A stretch of 64,000 nucleotides of DNA from Cylindrodendrum hubeiense (Eukaryota; Ascomycota; Sordariomycetes; Hypocreales; Nectriaceae): the NCBI GenBank assembly GCA_014621425.1, contig JAANBB010000150.1, forward strand, positions 1 to 64,000, in the 5' to 3' direction. A program made the position numbers and the translations under genes. This document shows, piece after piece, positions 36,301-47,620 of the stretch (position 1 is the first letter of the stretch; the number at the start of each line of letters is the position of its first letter). The notes beneath the pieces were generated by a model. That model saw only the letters and a list, made by a program, of their open reading frames with translations, searched no databases and had not been told where the DNA came from.

Positions 36301-39300
36301 ATGTATTGGCCTATCGGCACGCCGCGCATCTACGCAACCAGCAGTAGTCGAGCTCCCGCCTGCCGGCTTGTCGTCTCCCAAGATGGCCTGTCGAGCCCTC
36401 TCGAGTCCAGCTTGACGCCTTCCCCAGGATTCCCCAGCGGCCCGCCCCGCGGCCTTGGCCTCGACGATGGCGACCTTCAACCCCCGCCAACACCCATTAC
36501 GCCTGCGTCTCCCAAGACACCCCGTATCGAGTCCGTTGAGCACGAGGATGATGGCTCGACTGACACGCGGCCAAACTCGAGAGACTCGGATGCAGACGAC
36601 TTCCGTTGAAGGACCCCGTGCTGGCGATGCGGATCTCGCGCTCCGGGAACCTGTTCACAGTTATCACGGCCACATCCATCACTGTTTGGCAAACCAAGGT
36701 AGGCGCCTCGCCTTCCTTCGAGCGGTCCCAGTATATTAATTATTGCAGCCAACTGTCGTTCTCGCCGTTGTCGTACGATCCGAAACCTCCCTCCAGCTGT
36801 ATGGCAAGAACGTTGACCTCATGCTGAGACCCGATTCCGCCATCCTCGTCATCCGCACAGATCTTGGCTTCCTCATTACCTACTCCATCGCTACCGACGC
36901 CGACTCTCGCACGTACAAATCACATTTTTCAAACTACCACAACGTTCAGCGACGAAGACAGAGTCTCGTTGGCGGACAGGCCGGGTTGCCCCCGGACCAG
37001 TTGCTCTGGGGGCCGGGTGAAGGATCCGGCATTCGCGACGTTAGCATGCGGTTTCGAATGGTTATCAAGGTTGATGCTGGGATCGAGAGTGCAATCGCTC
37101 TCGACGATGAGTTGGTGGTGGCAACACGGAAACCAGCAGCCGTCCAATGCATCCGCTGGATCCCCGACAACACTGGAAACCAAACCAAGACGGAGATAAT
37201 CAGCCGAATGGGATGGATCGAGAAGAAGGAATCCATCGTTGAGATGACGCACGACCGCCCAATGAATCTGTCTACCTGGATCACAAACAGTGGACGAGCG
37301 TATGCGGTTCAACGTCAAGCCTCTCGTGAGAGCAGTCAATCTGACGACGGCAATTCCAAGCGACTCTTCAAGGGGCACTGCTTCCATACCCCGAAAACTA
37401 GCAACGAATTTGCTGTTAAAGCTGTCATTAATGCCCGCTTCTCCCTCATCGCTGTTGGGTGCAGAGATGGTACGGTGCTGGTCTACTCTGTCCGCGACTA
37501 TTCTGGCAATATCCCCCATTCTCATACTCACAAAATACCCGTGTCTGCATCATTTTCAGGCGCTTTTACAACCCTGAGTTATTCGCCGGACGGCTACTGC
37601 CTGTTCGCAGGCTTTGAGAAGGGATGGTCGACCTGGAGTATGTTTGGCAAGCTTGGAAGTAATAGCTTCGGAGCTGAGGAGACTACCTCGCTTGCTAACG
37701 GAGAGGAATGGCTGTCGGGAGTTCACTCCGCGTACTGGATCGGTGGAGGCTCTGAAATTCTAATGATTGGGCGCCAACATGAAGCGATATGGTCTCTGGA
37801 GATGGCCAAGAATGCTGTCACGGGATGTTACAATGAAGCCAACATTTTTCGGACAGTTCTCCAAACACCATCAGGAGTCATGGTTTACAGAGGCTATGAT
37901 GTCCCGGACCTTACTAGTATATCCGCCGAGCCATTCCTATGGCACACGGCAAAAATCCCCGCGACCTATCTTTTACACAACTGGCCCATTCGGCAGACAG
38001 TCATATCACCAGATGGGCGATATGTTGCAGTTGCCGGTCGCCGTGGACTCGCTCATTACAGCGTTAATAGCGGACGGTGGAAGACGTTTGCCAATGAAGA
38101 AATGGAGAATGAGTTTCAAGTGAGAGGTGGCATGTGTTGGCATCAGCACATCCTTGTAGCCGCAGTCGAAGGCAACAACAGGACATACGAATTGCGTCTA
38201 TTCTCGCGCGAGACTGCCTTGGATCCATCCCAAGTCCTTCACACGCAGAAGATCCCTGCCCCAGTGGTACTAGTGACTACATCTGGCGAAGATTCTCTAC
38301 TCGTCTACACTTACGAAAACCTACTATATCACTTCATCTTCACGCCTATCGGCGGATCGGTCCGTCTGGTGCAGGTGGGCCAGATTGCGTTCCACGGTAT
38401 CGTTAGGTCTCCAGCGAGAGTTCGAGGACTCAGCTGGATATTGCCTGAGAACCAATTGGCGGATGGTGACCCTTCCCAGGATGTGGCAGTTGCTTCGGTG
38501 ATATTCCTGGTCGATGGCAAGCTTGTTGTGCTACGCCCGTCGCTGAACGACGAAGGCCAGCTTAAGTATGACATGCGAATCATCGCACAAAACGTGGAGT
38601 ATCATGCAAGCATGCGAGACCAACCTTTGCACAACATCAGCCGCCAAATCGAGGAACCCAATCAGCGAAATGGCCCGCCTGTGCTGCGGGATTCATTATG
38701 GGTATTTGATGGGATGGAACTGAAGGTCTGGCCTAGTATCAACGATGTACTGGAAGCGGTTTCTGCGGACAGCACCAAGGAACCGCCCGCACCGGCCTCT
38801 ATCCCCGTCGATTTCTACCCGCTTTCAGTACTTTTGGAGAAGGGTATCGTGTTAGGAGTGGAGTCTGATTTAGTGCAACGTCGTGACGTGAGCTTCTCCT
38901 TCTTTCACTTCGCGCTCAGGGTAAGTAACAAAGGTTCGACTGGTCTTGGATGCAAGCTAATTTCCAACAGACTCATCTGGTGCTCCCGGATGTGTTGCGG
39001 TTCTACCTCAAGCAGAGCAAGACCGCCGAGGCGAGCCACTTGGCGCGGCAATACCAAGACCTCGAGTACTTTGCGCACGGTCTGGAGATTCTGCTGCACC
39101 GAGTCCTCGACGAGGAGGTCGACACATCACCGAAACCCGAGGACGCCGTGCTGCCGCGGGTGCTGTCTTTGCTCTCGTCCTTTAAAGAATATCTGGATAT
39201 TGTGCTACAATGCACACGCAAAACCGAAGTGCGGCAATGGAAGACGTTGTTTGCGTACCTGCCACCGGCGCAGGAGCTTTTTGAAGAGTCACTGCAGAGA

Positions 39301-39681
39301 GGCTCACTGAAGACCGCAGGAGGCTATCTTATTGTACTACACACTCTGGATGAACTGGGATCGTCGACGGAACAGTCGGTACGCCTTCTCTCCCGTGCCA
39401 TGCGGGAGGGCGACTGGGAGCTGTGCAAGGAGCTTGCGCGGTTCTTGGCGGCAATGGATGAGACGGGCGAGACACTGCAAGAATCTATGAAGATGGTTGA
39501 AGTGGTGCTAAAACAGGAAACTGGCCTCGATGGGTTCGGTAGTCGGCTGCAGATTCCATCGGCGAGAGGACTGAATGGATCCTCCGGCCGGACAGGCAGC
39601 GGAGACGACGAGGGGACGGAATCAGATAGACGGTCGACGAGCGACACGGGTAGCATCGCATCGACGATAAGCGCACCGTAG
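36301..39681 (+). CDS. RIC1: RIC1, Rab GTP-exchange factor subunit; apparent frameshift in exon 1
   Basis: Ric1 pairs with Rgp1 as the nucleotide-exchange factor for the Rab Ypt6, controlling endosome-to-Golgi transport on the Golgi membrane. The start MYWPIGTPRIYATSS is the typical N-terminus. Exons are 36301-36698, 36749-38920 and 38971-39681, about 1090 residues in total. WD40-like blades fill the first two thirds (for example DPVLAMRISRSGNLFTVITA, FRMVIKVDAGIESAIALDDE, HDRPMNLSTWITNSGRAYAV), and the conserved C-terminal helical RIC1 domain starts at HLVLPDVLRFYLKQSKTAEAS. The tail is Ser/Thr/Asp-rich. In exon 1 the frame carrying the start meets TGA at 36607, while the frame entering exon 2 (LKDPVLAM) is shifted; one missing base near 36602-36605 would explain it. 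A weak intron of about 60 bases just upstream is the alternative. The rest of the gene is intact. Confidence 0.88.
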
Positions 39682-40489
39682 ACAAGACTACGGGTCGTAT
39701 TTTTTGTTTGGGAGATTTGGGTTGTATCCTGGGAGTTCGAAAGTGCCTTTGCCTACCTGGACATTTGCTGGGTATATCGGGGAGCAAGAGGTGGAGGAAT
39801 GGAATGATGGGAGACGGGACTCTTTTATTGGCATAGAGGCTGCCTAACCCATTAATATTTATATTTTTTTATAATCTTTTTATTATAACCCAGTAGGGTA
39901 TGTTAAATACCTAGGTACTCTGATTCATCGAGGAGCTAACATTGGAATGTCGTATTGCAGGCGTGTCGTGTTCCCCCCCCTTGCAGATGGCGGTACTGTA
40001 GATCTCGTTGAACAATGTGATGGCGGTGGTGTCTAGGTAGGTAGGTACCTACGGTAGGTACCTAAGGTAGGTGGTGAGGCGAGGTGGTACGTACCCGGAT
40101 TGGGGCGGTCACGTTACCTTATCGGGTGTGCGGTGGGAGCAGGGCCCCATTCCTAATCCTAATCCTAATCCCGCACGCATACTTGCATACGGGCAGACTC
40201 GCAGACTCGCAGACTCGCAGAGACTCGGGCGGCTTGCAACCCCACCACAGAAGCAGAACCAGCCGCAGCCCAAGTTCCAGCCCGCCCGGCGAGCACCAGT
40301 ATAATCCGCCGCCTCCCTCCGCCGCGACGACGCCCGCCGATCCTCAATCACAACTTCACAACCACCCTCACCTCGGCCGTCCTCCCGCCTCCTCCCACGC
40401 TCGCTTGCTGCTGGGCATGGTCGCTCGGCCCTGAGCAACCCTGCCAGTTCGCTCTCTCTCACCCCCACCCCGAATCCCCGTTGCCCGCC
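39682..40489. promoter_or_regulatory. RIC1 3' end and CK2-beta promoter/leader
   Basis: An AT tract at about 39851-39892 marks the RIC1 3' region. TACCTAGGTA lies at 39908-39917, and the palindrome cluster at 40034-40071 is listed separately. Short tandems of CCTAAT (about 40153-40172) and GCAGACTC (about 40194-40222) precede a C-rich leader that runs to the CK2-beta start. Confidence 0.45.
40034..40071. repeat. Cluster of GTAGGTACCTAC palindromes
   Basis: A perfect 12-base palindrome GTAGGTACCTAC at 40041-40052 is followed at once by TAGGTACCTA at 40055-40064 and flanked by further GGTAGG units. The same core recurs at 43863-43878. Confidence 0.75.
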
Positions 40490-41556
40490 ATGATGGACGA
40501 CTACGTCAGCGAGTCCGACAGTGACTACACCAGCTATTGGCGAGACTGGGTGAGTAGCAGTGCGCAGCAGTCACGAGGGGAATCCCAACACCCGCCATCC
40601 ACCATCCACCATCCACCGCCAGACGTCCGACGTCGTCAGCCTGCCGTCCTCTGGCCTCGTCCAGGCGGGGCTCGGCCAGCCCGTCATCGAGGCAGTCTGT
40701 GCTTCTGGTTCCTGGTGTGGAGGGGGGTTTTTCTCCGTGGATTAATTACATGGGCTAACGCGACCTCGCATGTGCGCAGTTCATTTCGTCAAGAGGCAAC
40801 GAGTACTTCTGCGAAATCGACGAGGACTACCTGACGGATCGCTTCAACCTCACAGGGCTCAACACCGAAGTGCAGTACTACCAATATGCCCTAGACTTGG
40901 TCACCGACGTCTTCGACCTCGACTGCGACGATGAGATGCGCGAGACCATTGAGAAGTCGGCCAGGCATCTCTACGGCCTGGTCCACGCCCGATACATTGT
41001 TACCACCAGAGGCCTGACCAAGATGGTGCGACCCCCCTGTCCTTGCCTTGTCCGCTGTTTTATGCTAACGTCCCGCCCTCTGCAATAGCTTGACAAGTAC
41101 AAGAAGGCCGACTTTGGAAAGTGTCCGCGCGTCCAGTGTCATTCCCACCCGCTCCTCCCCATGGGCCTCTCCGACGTCCCCAACCTGAAGCCCGTCAAGC
41201 TCTACTGCGGCCGCTGCGAGGACATTTACAACCCCAAGTCGTCGCGACACGCCGCTATTGACGGCGCCTACTTCGGCACCTCCTTCCACAACATCCTCTT
41301 CCAGGTCTACCCCGCCCTCATCCCTACGAAGAGCGTCAACCGCTACATCCCCCGCGTCTACGGCTTCAAGGTCCACGCCTCCGCCACCCTTGTCCGCTGG
41401 CAGAACGCAAACCGTGACGATATGCGCCGTCGCCTGCGCAAGCTCGAGATCGACACTGGCTTCCGCGAAGAGATGGGTGAAGAGGAGGAGGATGAGGAGG
41501 ACGAGGTGGAATTTGAGGGCATCGATGGGCGCATGGCCGTTGTAGAGGCACTCTGA
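40490..41556 (+). CDS. CKB1: Casein kinase 2 regulatory subunit beta
   Basis: The beta subunit dimerises and holds two catalytic subunits in the CK2 tetramer, a nuclear and cytosolic Ser/Thr kinase. Exons 40490-40549, 40780-41025 and 41089-41556 give 257 residues. The order of family motifs is complete: the acidic N-terminus, then WRDWFISSRGNEYFCEIDED with the intron after WRDW, the acidic loop DLDCDDEMRE, and the zinc-binding dimerisation site C114, C119, C142 and C145 (CPRVQC...YCGRC). KLYCGRCEDIYNPKSSRHAAIDGAYFGTSF is near-invariant in the family. The C-terminus has a run of Glu/Asp before FEGIDGRMAVVEAL. Two adjacent ATGs begin the protein; the first was used. Confidence 0.95.
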
Positions 41557-42151
41557 GACTGAGGAATACTGGGCTATGGAAGGAAGACGCAGATGTGCGG
41601 ATGCAATGATGTGAGATACCAGACGGCTCGGAACGGATCGGAAACAGCGTGGGAGTGTCTTTCTCTATGGATACCGCCTTTCCCCTACACCGCAGTCATA
41701 TCGCCCTGTCGTGTCGTGCTGCTTGTGTTCGGTCGGTTCTACGGATAGGCGTTGTCTGGGAAGACGGGGCTGGGCTAACCAACAAAGTACGAATGACTTC
41801 TTTGAGTTATAGCTGTTAAATGAAAGCGCCTCTTGACTATTTATTGTTTCTGAAGGCGGCGATTTTTTAAAGGTGTGAGAGTCAAATGGATCATGTTCAC
41901 AAAGAGCAAGTTCTACCCAAATAATATTAAATGATTGGTCATTGACTATTCGTTTCAAGTTTCATGCACAAGCTCTATCTGTCCAATGTTATCCGAATGC
42001 TCCCGCACTACCCAGTTTGCCTTGCCAGTTTGCCAATTTGCCAGCTATTAAAGCTCATTCCATTGCCGTGTCCTGAAATACAGTAGCAGAAAAGGAAAAG
42101 GTCACAAGCACCACCCGTATATTTTCGTAATTACAAATAATAAGGGCACTT
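41557..42151. terminator. Convergent 3' region between CK2-beta and the lipid phosphatase
   Basis: AT-richer DNA of about 600 bases lies between the two facing stop codons and should contain both cleavage sites. A GCCAGTTTGCC repeat lies near 42018-42043. No gene is seen. Confidence 0.5.
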
Positions 42152-43575
42152 TTAGACACGGTCATCACGGTCTTCCCGTGGGTGCATCCGCTGCATCTCT
42201 ACATCCTGGAACGACGGGTGCCCATGGGAGTCGTCCAGCTCGTCGTGATCAGGGTGATGGAGTTGGGTGGGCCTCTGGGTGACTACGCCTGAGGTCATGG
42301 GCGGGTACGAGGTGTTGGCGGACAAGCCCGTGTCGTGGCGGCGAGCGCCCGGGAGCATATCCTCGTCCTCACCGGCGTAGCCAAGGCGACCTACGCCAGC
42401 CCAGAAGGCGCGTTCCTCGCTGCGTGGACCCCAAGCCCAGCCAGCACCGACACGGATGGGAAGATGGTAGTATCGGAAGGCGTAGATGGAGGTAGTGGTA
42501 CCCATGAGGAAGCCGAAGAGGATATCGAAGCCGTGGTGGCGGTAGTCGTACCAGCGGGACGAGGCGACGAAGACGGCGCAAGCGAAGGGCACGACGGTGA
42601 GGACGAGCAAGTAGATGGGCGGCGCAGCAGACTGGCGGCGGAGTGACTGAATCTCGATGTTCTGCTCAAAAGCGGCATCGTCAAGCTTCGTCGCGGGCGA
42701 CGATGTTGCGGACCGGCTCGGCTCGTATCGGTCCACGGCTGGGCGTAGTCGAGAGGGGAAGGCAGCGTGCTTCGAGGCTCCTGCAGCAGAGGATGCGCTG
42801 GGCAGAGCGTACGGGATGGTGACGGAGAACTTGCTGGCCAGGAACAGCGAGGCATAGATGAGACCGGCAGCGGCGGACGAGGAGTGGCCGCTGGGGTAGC
42901 TGCGGAAGCCGTCGTTGAGAATACTCTTGTCTGTCTGTCGGCAGATCTTGGCGGAGACCAGCTGGCCGGTCATGTTGCCCCAGGACAAACCCCCAACGAT
43001 GTACTTTTCGACATTCTCCAGGTCCGGGTTGCAGCGGTCGAGCAGATCGGGGCGAGGCTTGCCGAAGATGTTCTTCATGGACTCGGTAAAGAACCAGGCG
43101 GAGACGAGGGCCAAGGCGAGACCCAACCAACCGACGTGCAGCTCCCAGAGCTTGCGCTTCCAGACGAGGGCCTTGGGGGTGTTCTTGGGAACCGTGGGGC
43201 CGGGGACGAAGATCAGCGAGACGATGGCGATGATGACGATGGGGACGCCGGCGTTGAGGATGATGAGGAGGTAGGGCGGAACGAGCTCATGTTCGGTGTA
43301 GGGGAAGCTATGGAGAATGATTGTTAGCTATGGGGGGTATGGGGAAGGCCGTCGAGAGAGAGACGGAGTTGTCATCGACGTTGGGGCACAAAGACGCACG
43401 AGATGTCGGGGTTGACCAGGGAGAAGGGTCGCTTCGCAGGTTCGATGTGGCCAAGCGCGGCAGCTACACCGGCGGTTGCAACCAGAGCAATCCAGTCGAA
43501 GGCATAAGAGAACAGAAGGCGCATGGAGAAGCCGCCTCGTTTGCTGAGAGGAAATCCCATGCCTGAATCCGCCAT
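42152..43575 (-). CDS. PAP2-family lipid phosphate phosphatase (DPP1/LPP-like)
   Basis: These integral membrane enzymes dephosphorylate phosphatidic acid, diacylglycerol pyrophosphate or lysophosphatidate. Exons on the minus strand are 43400-43575 and 42152-43307, giving 443 residues. Membrane spans include AFDWIALVATAGVAAALG, PPYLLIILNAGVPIVIIAIV and GLALALVSAWFF. The three catalytic motifs are intact: K137-x6-RP (KNIFGKPRP), P197-S-G-H200, and S309-R-x5-H316-x3-D320 (SRWYDYRHHGFD). The cytosolic tail is His/Asp-rich and longer than in yeast DPP1. I chose MADSGMGFPLSKRGG as the start because of its A-rich context (AAAAATGG) and family likeness; an in-frame ATG 30 bases upstream exists. Which lipid is used cannot be told. 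Confidence 0.9.
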
Positions 43576-43862
43576 TTTTTGGTATGCTCTTGGGAACAGA
43601 GGCATTGTGTAAGCCGACGAGTAGCGGCGGAGGGTGGGATATATAAACTTCCGGCGGCGTCTTGCAAGTCGTCAGGCGACAGACGGGGCAGAAGATCAAA
43701 GGAAATAAGGTGTCCAGGGGATCTGGAACGGTTTCCTCGGAGCTCCGATCTGTCTTTGGCGGGTGGAGGTTTGATGGGTTGACGTAAGAGGGCCCTAGCA
43801 TGGGTGTGAGTGATGACGGGGATGGTGGATACATAAGGTTAAGGCGCTGAGCGGGTGCGGCA

Positions 43863-43878
43863 CCGTAGGTACCTACGG
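43863..43878. repeat. 16-bp perfect palindrome CCGTAGGTACCTACGG
   Basis: The sequence equals its own reverse complement over 16 bases and shares the GTAGGTACCTAC core with 40041-40052. It lies about 290 bases upstream of the lipid phosphatase start; GGTACCTAAC and AACCTACC follow at once. Confidence 0.8.
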
Positions 43879-45149
43879 TACCTAACTTGCTAACCTACCA
43901 GGTATGTACAGCGCACTGGGCCGCTGTAACAGTTGGGCAAGACGGGGGACGGCCGGGCACGCTTGGCTTGCTTGGCAGGGATAAGGCGGCTGGGTGAGGG
44001 TAATTGGCGGTGGAGTTACGTGGACAAATGCCCCGGGGTGCGCTAGGGTGCCCTAAGAAATACGGGCATGGACGTATGAATGGATGGGTAACGTAGGAGG
44101 TAGGCTATGCGACGGGGACGAGCGAGCGCCAGCAGACGGGGTCTCGGATCCTTGAAGAGGGGACAAGAAGAATGCCGGCCTTTTAGCTGTCATTCGGGCT
44201 CTTGGCTCGCTCGTCTGACACCAATTGATTTTCGTTTCAGCATGCGCCCGCTCATTTCTCACTCTCACACATGCCCTCAAGCGCCTGGCAGATGTCACAA
44301 GTACCAAAAGTCGACGCTGGGGGGCCGGGGGCTGTGAGGGCCGCGCCGCGCCCCATTGGGGAACTGATCGCGTGGTTGAGCCCTGCTAGGGCGCGCCGTG
44401 GCTGGACATCTGGACCAGCCCAGCTCGCAGCGCCTCACGCCTCCAGCTGGAGCAGCTCGGCGATTTATTAGCGCCTGAAGAGCACTAGAACATGCGACTT
44501 CCGCAGCGGGATCAAGGTCATCACCCGCTGGCAGTCCAACTGCTAACTCTGCTCCTGGCGCGACTGGCCCGGCGCTGAGGTACCCGGCCCTGGCTGCGTG
44601 GCCTGGGCACATGGCATTTGGCGACACGAAGCAACAGGAGATTCCATGCCATGCCTGGTCAGGGTCTGTTTAATGAAAAGCGGTTTCGAGCTTGGCAGCG
44701 TATCTTGGGCCGCGGCGGATGTGCTGGAGGATGATTTATTCGAGGTTTCTTTGCCTGCTGCCAAGCACTGGGAGGACCTATAGCAGGGCATTTTGCAGAT
44801 CCTCATATCGATGCCTCATTTCGCCTTGCGCCTTTCGCAGCAAGACCAGCCAGGCCCATCTGCTCCGGCTGCCGAGATCTGGCGGTATGTGGCGCGATCG
44901 TCGCTGCCAGAGGTGACGCCTGTGGCCGCCGATCTGGTACGCACCCGGATTTGCCGTCGACACATGTACTTCGTGGGTAGCTCTGCTGTGTCGCCCCCGT
45001 CCATGACGCTCCTGTATTTGAGGGTTCTTCGGAAGAGCGGCCGGCTGTATCAATCGAAACGCTGTGCCACTATTAATAATCCCACACACGGTAAGCCCGT
45101 CTTCCCCAAAACCTTAAATTCCCAACCTCCACTGCGGCAACTTAACATC

Positions 45150-45256
45150 AACTATGCGTATCAACCAACCATGTGTATCAACCTTGTGTATCAACCATGT
45201 GTTTACGCTTCTTTCGTCTCGAATCGCGAACCGTTCGAGATGAAAGAAGCGTAAAC
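45150..45256. repeat. Long inverted repeat (hairpin) with adjacent GTATCAACC tandem units
   Basis: Two 23-base arms, 45201-45223 and 45234-45256, are inverted copies with a single mismatch, separated by a 10-base loop. Just before them GTATCAACC occurs three times between about 45158 and 45196 with variable spacing. No open frame uses the element. It could be the remains of a small inverted-repeat element or a structured transcript end. Confidence 0.8.
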
Positions 45257-46383
45257 ACCAAATGCCCCAAGTCAGCGCAATTCCGTCCCGACTGTCTTTC
45301 TCTCCCACACGTTCTGTCCCGCCATCCCACTTATCTGACTTCATCTCATCTCGCTCATCCCTTCCAAGGCGCAAATTCCATTTCTGCTTCCGGCGCACGC
45401 CCAGCGCCACCCCGTACAGTCAGATTTCATCCCTTTCAACAGCACTGATCGCCGGGATGATTCCAGACGTAGTACGGAGTACCTGTCAACGCATCCATGG
45501 GCGTGAGCGAGCAATAGACCTGTCAGTCAAGTTACGTGGCCGAGCGAGGCTGAGCAGCCGCTAGACTGTTCGCTCTCGAGCATCCATGCCAACGAATACT
45601 CGGACGTATCGGAATTCCGAGATAGCTTGTCCTCGCGGCCGCAAATACGAGGTCAAAGTTAAGTGCTAATCCACGGGCTTGCATTGCCAAAAGAAAAGCC
45701 CCAATCGTCGACAAGGTCGGCGGCTCTTTCGACCCGTCGACTCGTCGAGGCGGGCCTCGAATGTCTCAGTACAGCCTGCCATTCAGCTCATCTCGTTTCT
45801 TTGGTATCAAACCCTTGGTTGATGGCCCACTGCTGTGTGTGATCCAGCGCTTGTGCATGTCCAACTGCTCTGAAACGCCTGAGCGATGATTTTTCATCAG
45901 ACTGTGCTTGGCTTGCAAGGGGCGTAATCCTTTCCCCCGCGGGACCCTCGCACTGCCCGAGACCGTGCCATTCGGTGTCGAATGCGATCTGATTGCATAA
46001 ACCACATCACCTGATGAGGGCATAATGCCCAGTCGCTGGGCAGTCGCGCGTTACATGTGAGCACGAAGCTAGACAGGGCTTGAAACTCAAGCCAGACTAT
46101 GTAATTGGTGCCAATCGACGCATGAGTCGGCATGACTGCAAGTCGGGGCACCAAACCCAACGACTGACAGTAGGCTTTCACACTACACTCGATTGCAGTC
46201 TCAAAGTTGCTAGAATGGAGAGATGTCGCGCTTCCATTGTTAACGCACACCGCACGCCTCGTCTATAATGTCACATATGATACAATGCAGCGTTATAATA
46301 TACAATGCACTGGCGCACATCCCCACCCCGTGTGTGCTTCCGCCCCTCTGTCACCCTCCAGTGGTAGTCCTCTACTATTGTGT

Positions 46384-47620
46384 TTATGCCGACTTGTCGC
46401 GTCGCTTGCCGTTGTTGCGCGGTCGGGGGACCACAACCCACTTGTTGACGTTGTGCTTGCGTCGGGTCTTGTAACCGCTCTTGGTCTATATGCATGTGTT
46501 AGTGGCATTCGGGAAAGCTGTGTAATTAGGGAGCATCTTACCGGTGTGCCCCAAGGGCTGACGGGATGGCGGTTACCCTTCGACTTACCTCTTCCACCAC
46601 CGTGGGGATGGTCGACTATGTGTAATGTCAGCAACATGATCTCTGGTATAAACTTGTGTTTCATGACGTACCCTTGTTCATGGCTACACCACGGACTTGA
46701 GGTCGGATGTTGAGCCATCGGCTTCGTCCAGCCTTGCCCAGCTGTCGGTAGTGGTGGTGGACATTGCTCGCCACACCAATGGTAGCGCAGGCATCCTTGC
46801 TGACACGGCGAACCTCACCACTTTGCAGTCGAACCTCCACATACTTGCCCGTCATCACTCTGGTACCATCGTCCTTGGTCTCCTCGTTCTTGTTGACGAC
46901 GACGGCCGAGGTTCCGGCGCTGCGGCAGAAGACAGCACCACGCTTGGCGGCTGAACCCACGCAGAACACAGTAGTACCCACGGGGATCATGTGCATGGGC
47001 AGACAGTTGCCACGGAAAGCAGTCTTGGCTGCGAGGATACCGGGATCGATAATACCACCCATGCTGTCGAGGAGATCTTGAGGAATTCCCGAGCGGTAGC
47101 TGTGCACGACATCGCCTGCCCTGAGACCGTCGGAAGCAACGATGTAGGTGTGACGACCGGTGGCCTGCTCAGTGAGAAGCGCAATATGTGCACTACGTCC
47201 AGGATCGTACTCGATGCGCTCAACCAGGTGAGGACCTGGGCGTTTGCGGATGAAGTCAACCGTTCTTATCCTCCTCTTTGCACCACCACCACGGTGCCTT
47301 ACAGTAATTCTACCGGACACATTTCGACCACCCTTGGCGTGACCCTTCTTGGGGAATGTCAATGGGAGAAACGGTCTTCCCTTCCAGAGATGGTCGTTGA
47401 TCGGTCGCCTCAAATGTCGCACACCGGGAGACCGAGGCTTGTACGTCCGGATGATGGAGGACTGGCCGTAGTTGGTCGCGGAAGCAAGAGTCGACTTCTC
47501 GCTGGTAGTGGTGCTGGAGCTGGGGGTGGCTGTTGCGTAGGTTCGGACGAGAGAGCGGTTCAGTGCAAGACGAAGCAAGCTCTGGCGAGCCGCCGCAAAT
47601 TGAATGCGTGGCTGAAGCAT
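46384..47620 (-). CDS. RML2: Mitochondrial large-subunit ribosomal protein uL2m
   Basis: This protein sits at the peptidyl-transferase region of the mitochondrial ribosome. Exons on the minus strand are 46672-47620, 46542-46615 and 46384-46485, giving 374 residues. [20 protein letters not shown] is a typical mitochondrial presequence and was chosen over an in-frame ATG 105 bases upstream that would add unsuited residues. The uL2 core shows [20 protein letters not shown], the RNA-binding KRIRTVDF-like strand ([13 protein letters not shown]), [12 protein letters not shown], and the near-invariant C-terminal [20 protein letters not shown] followed by [21 protein letters not shown] sequence inside the codons for GRGKSKG is a decoy donor; using it would destroy the active loop. 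The gene is divergent from the cyclin gene. Confidence 0.95.

Larger units (their letters stand above)
43576..46383. other. 2.8 kb spacer, no gene supported
   Basis: The left end is the lipid phosphatase promoter and the right end the uL2m 3' flank. Between them are scattered short frames without domains. The palindrome at 43863-43878 and the hairpin at 45201-45256 are listed separately. Decayed coding sequence near 44600-45090 cannot be excluded. Confidence 0.4.

Noticed and set aside
40147..40172. CCTAAT repeats resembling telomeric DNA
   Set aside because: The unit differs from the fungal telomere unit CCCTAA, there are only about three copies, and housekeeping genes lie on both sides.
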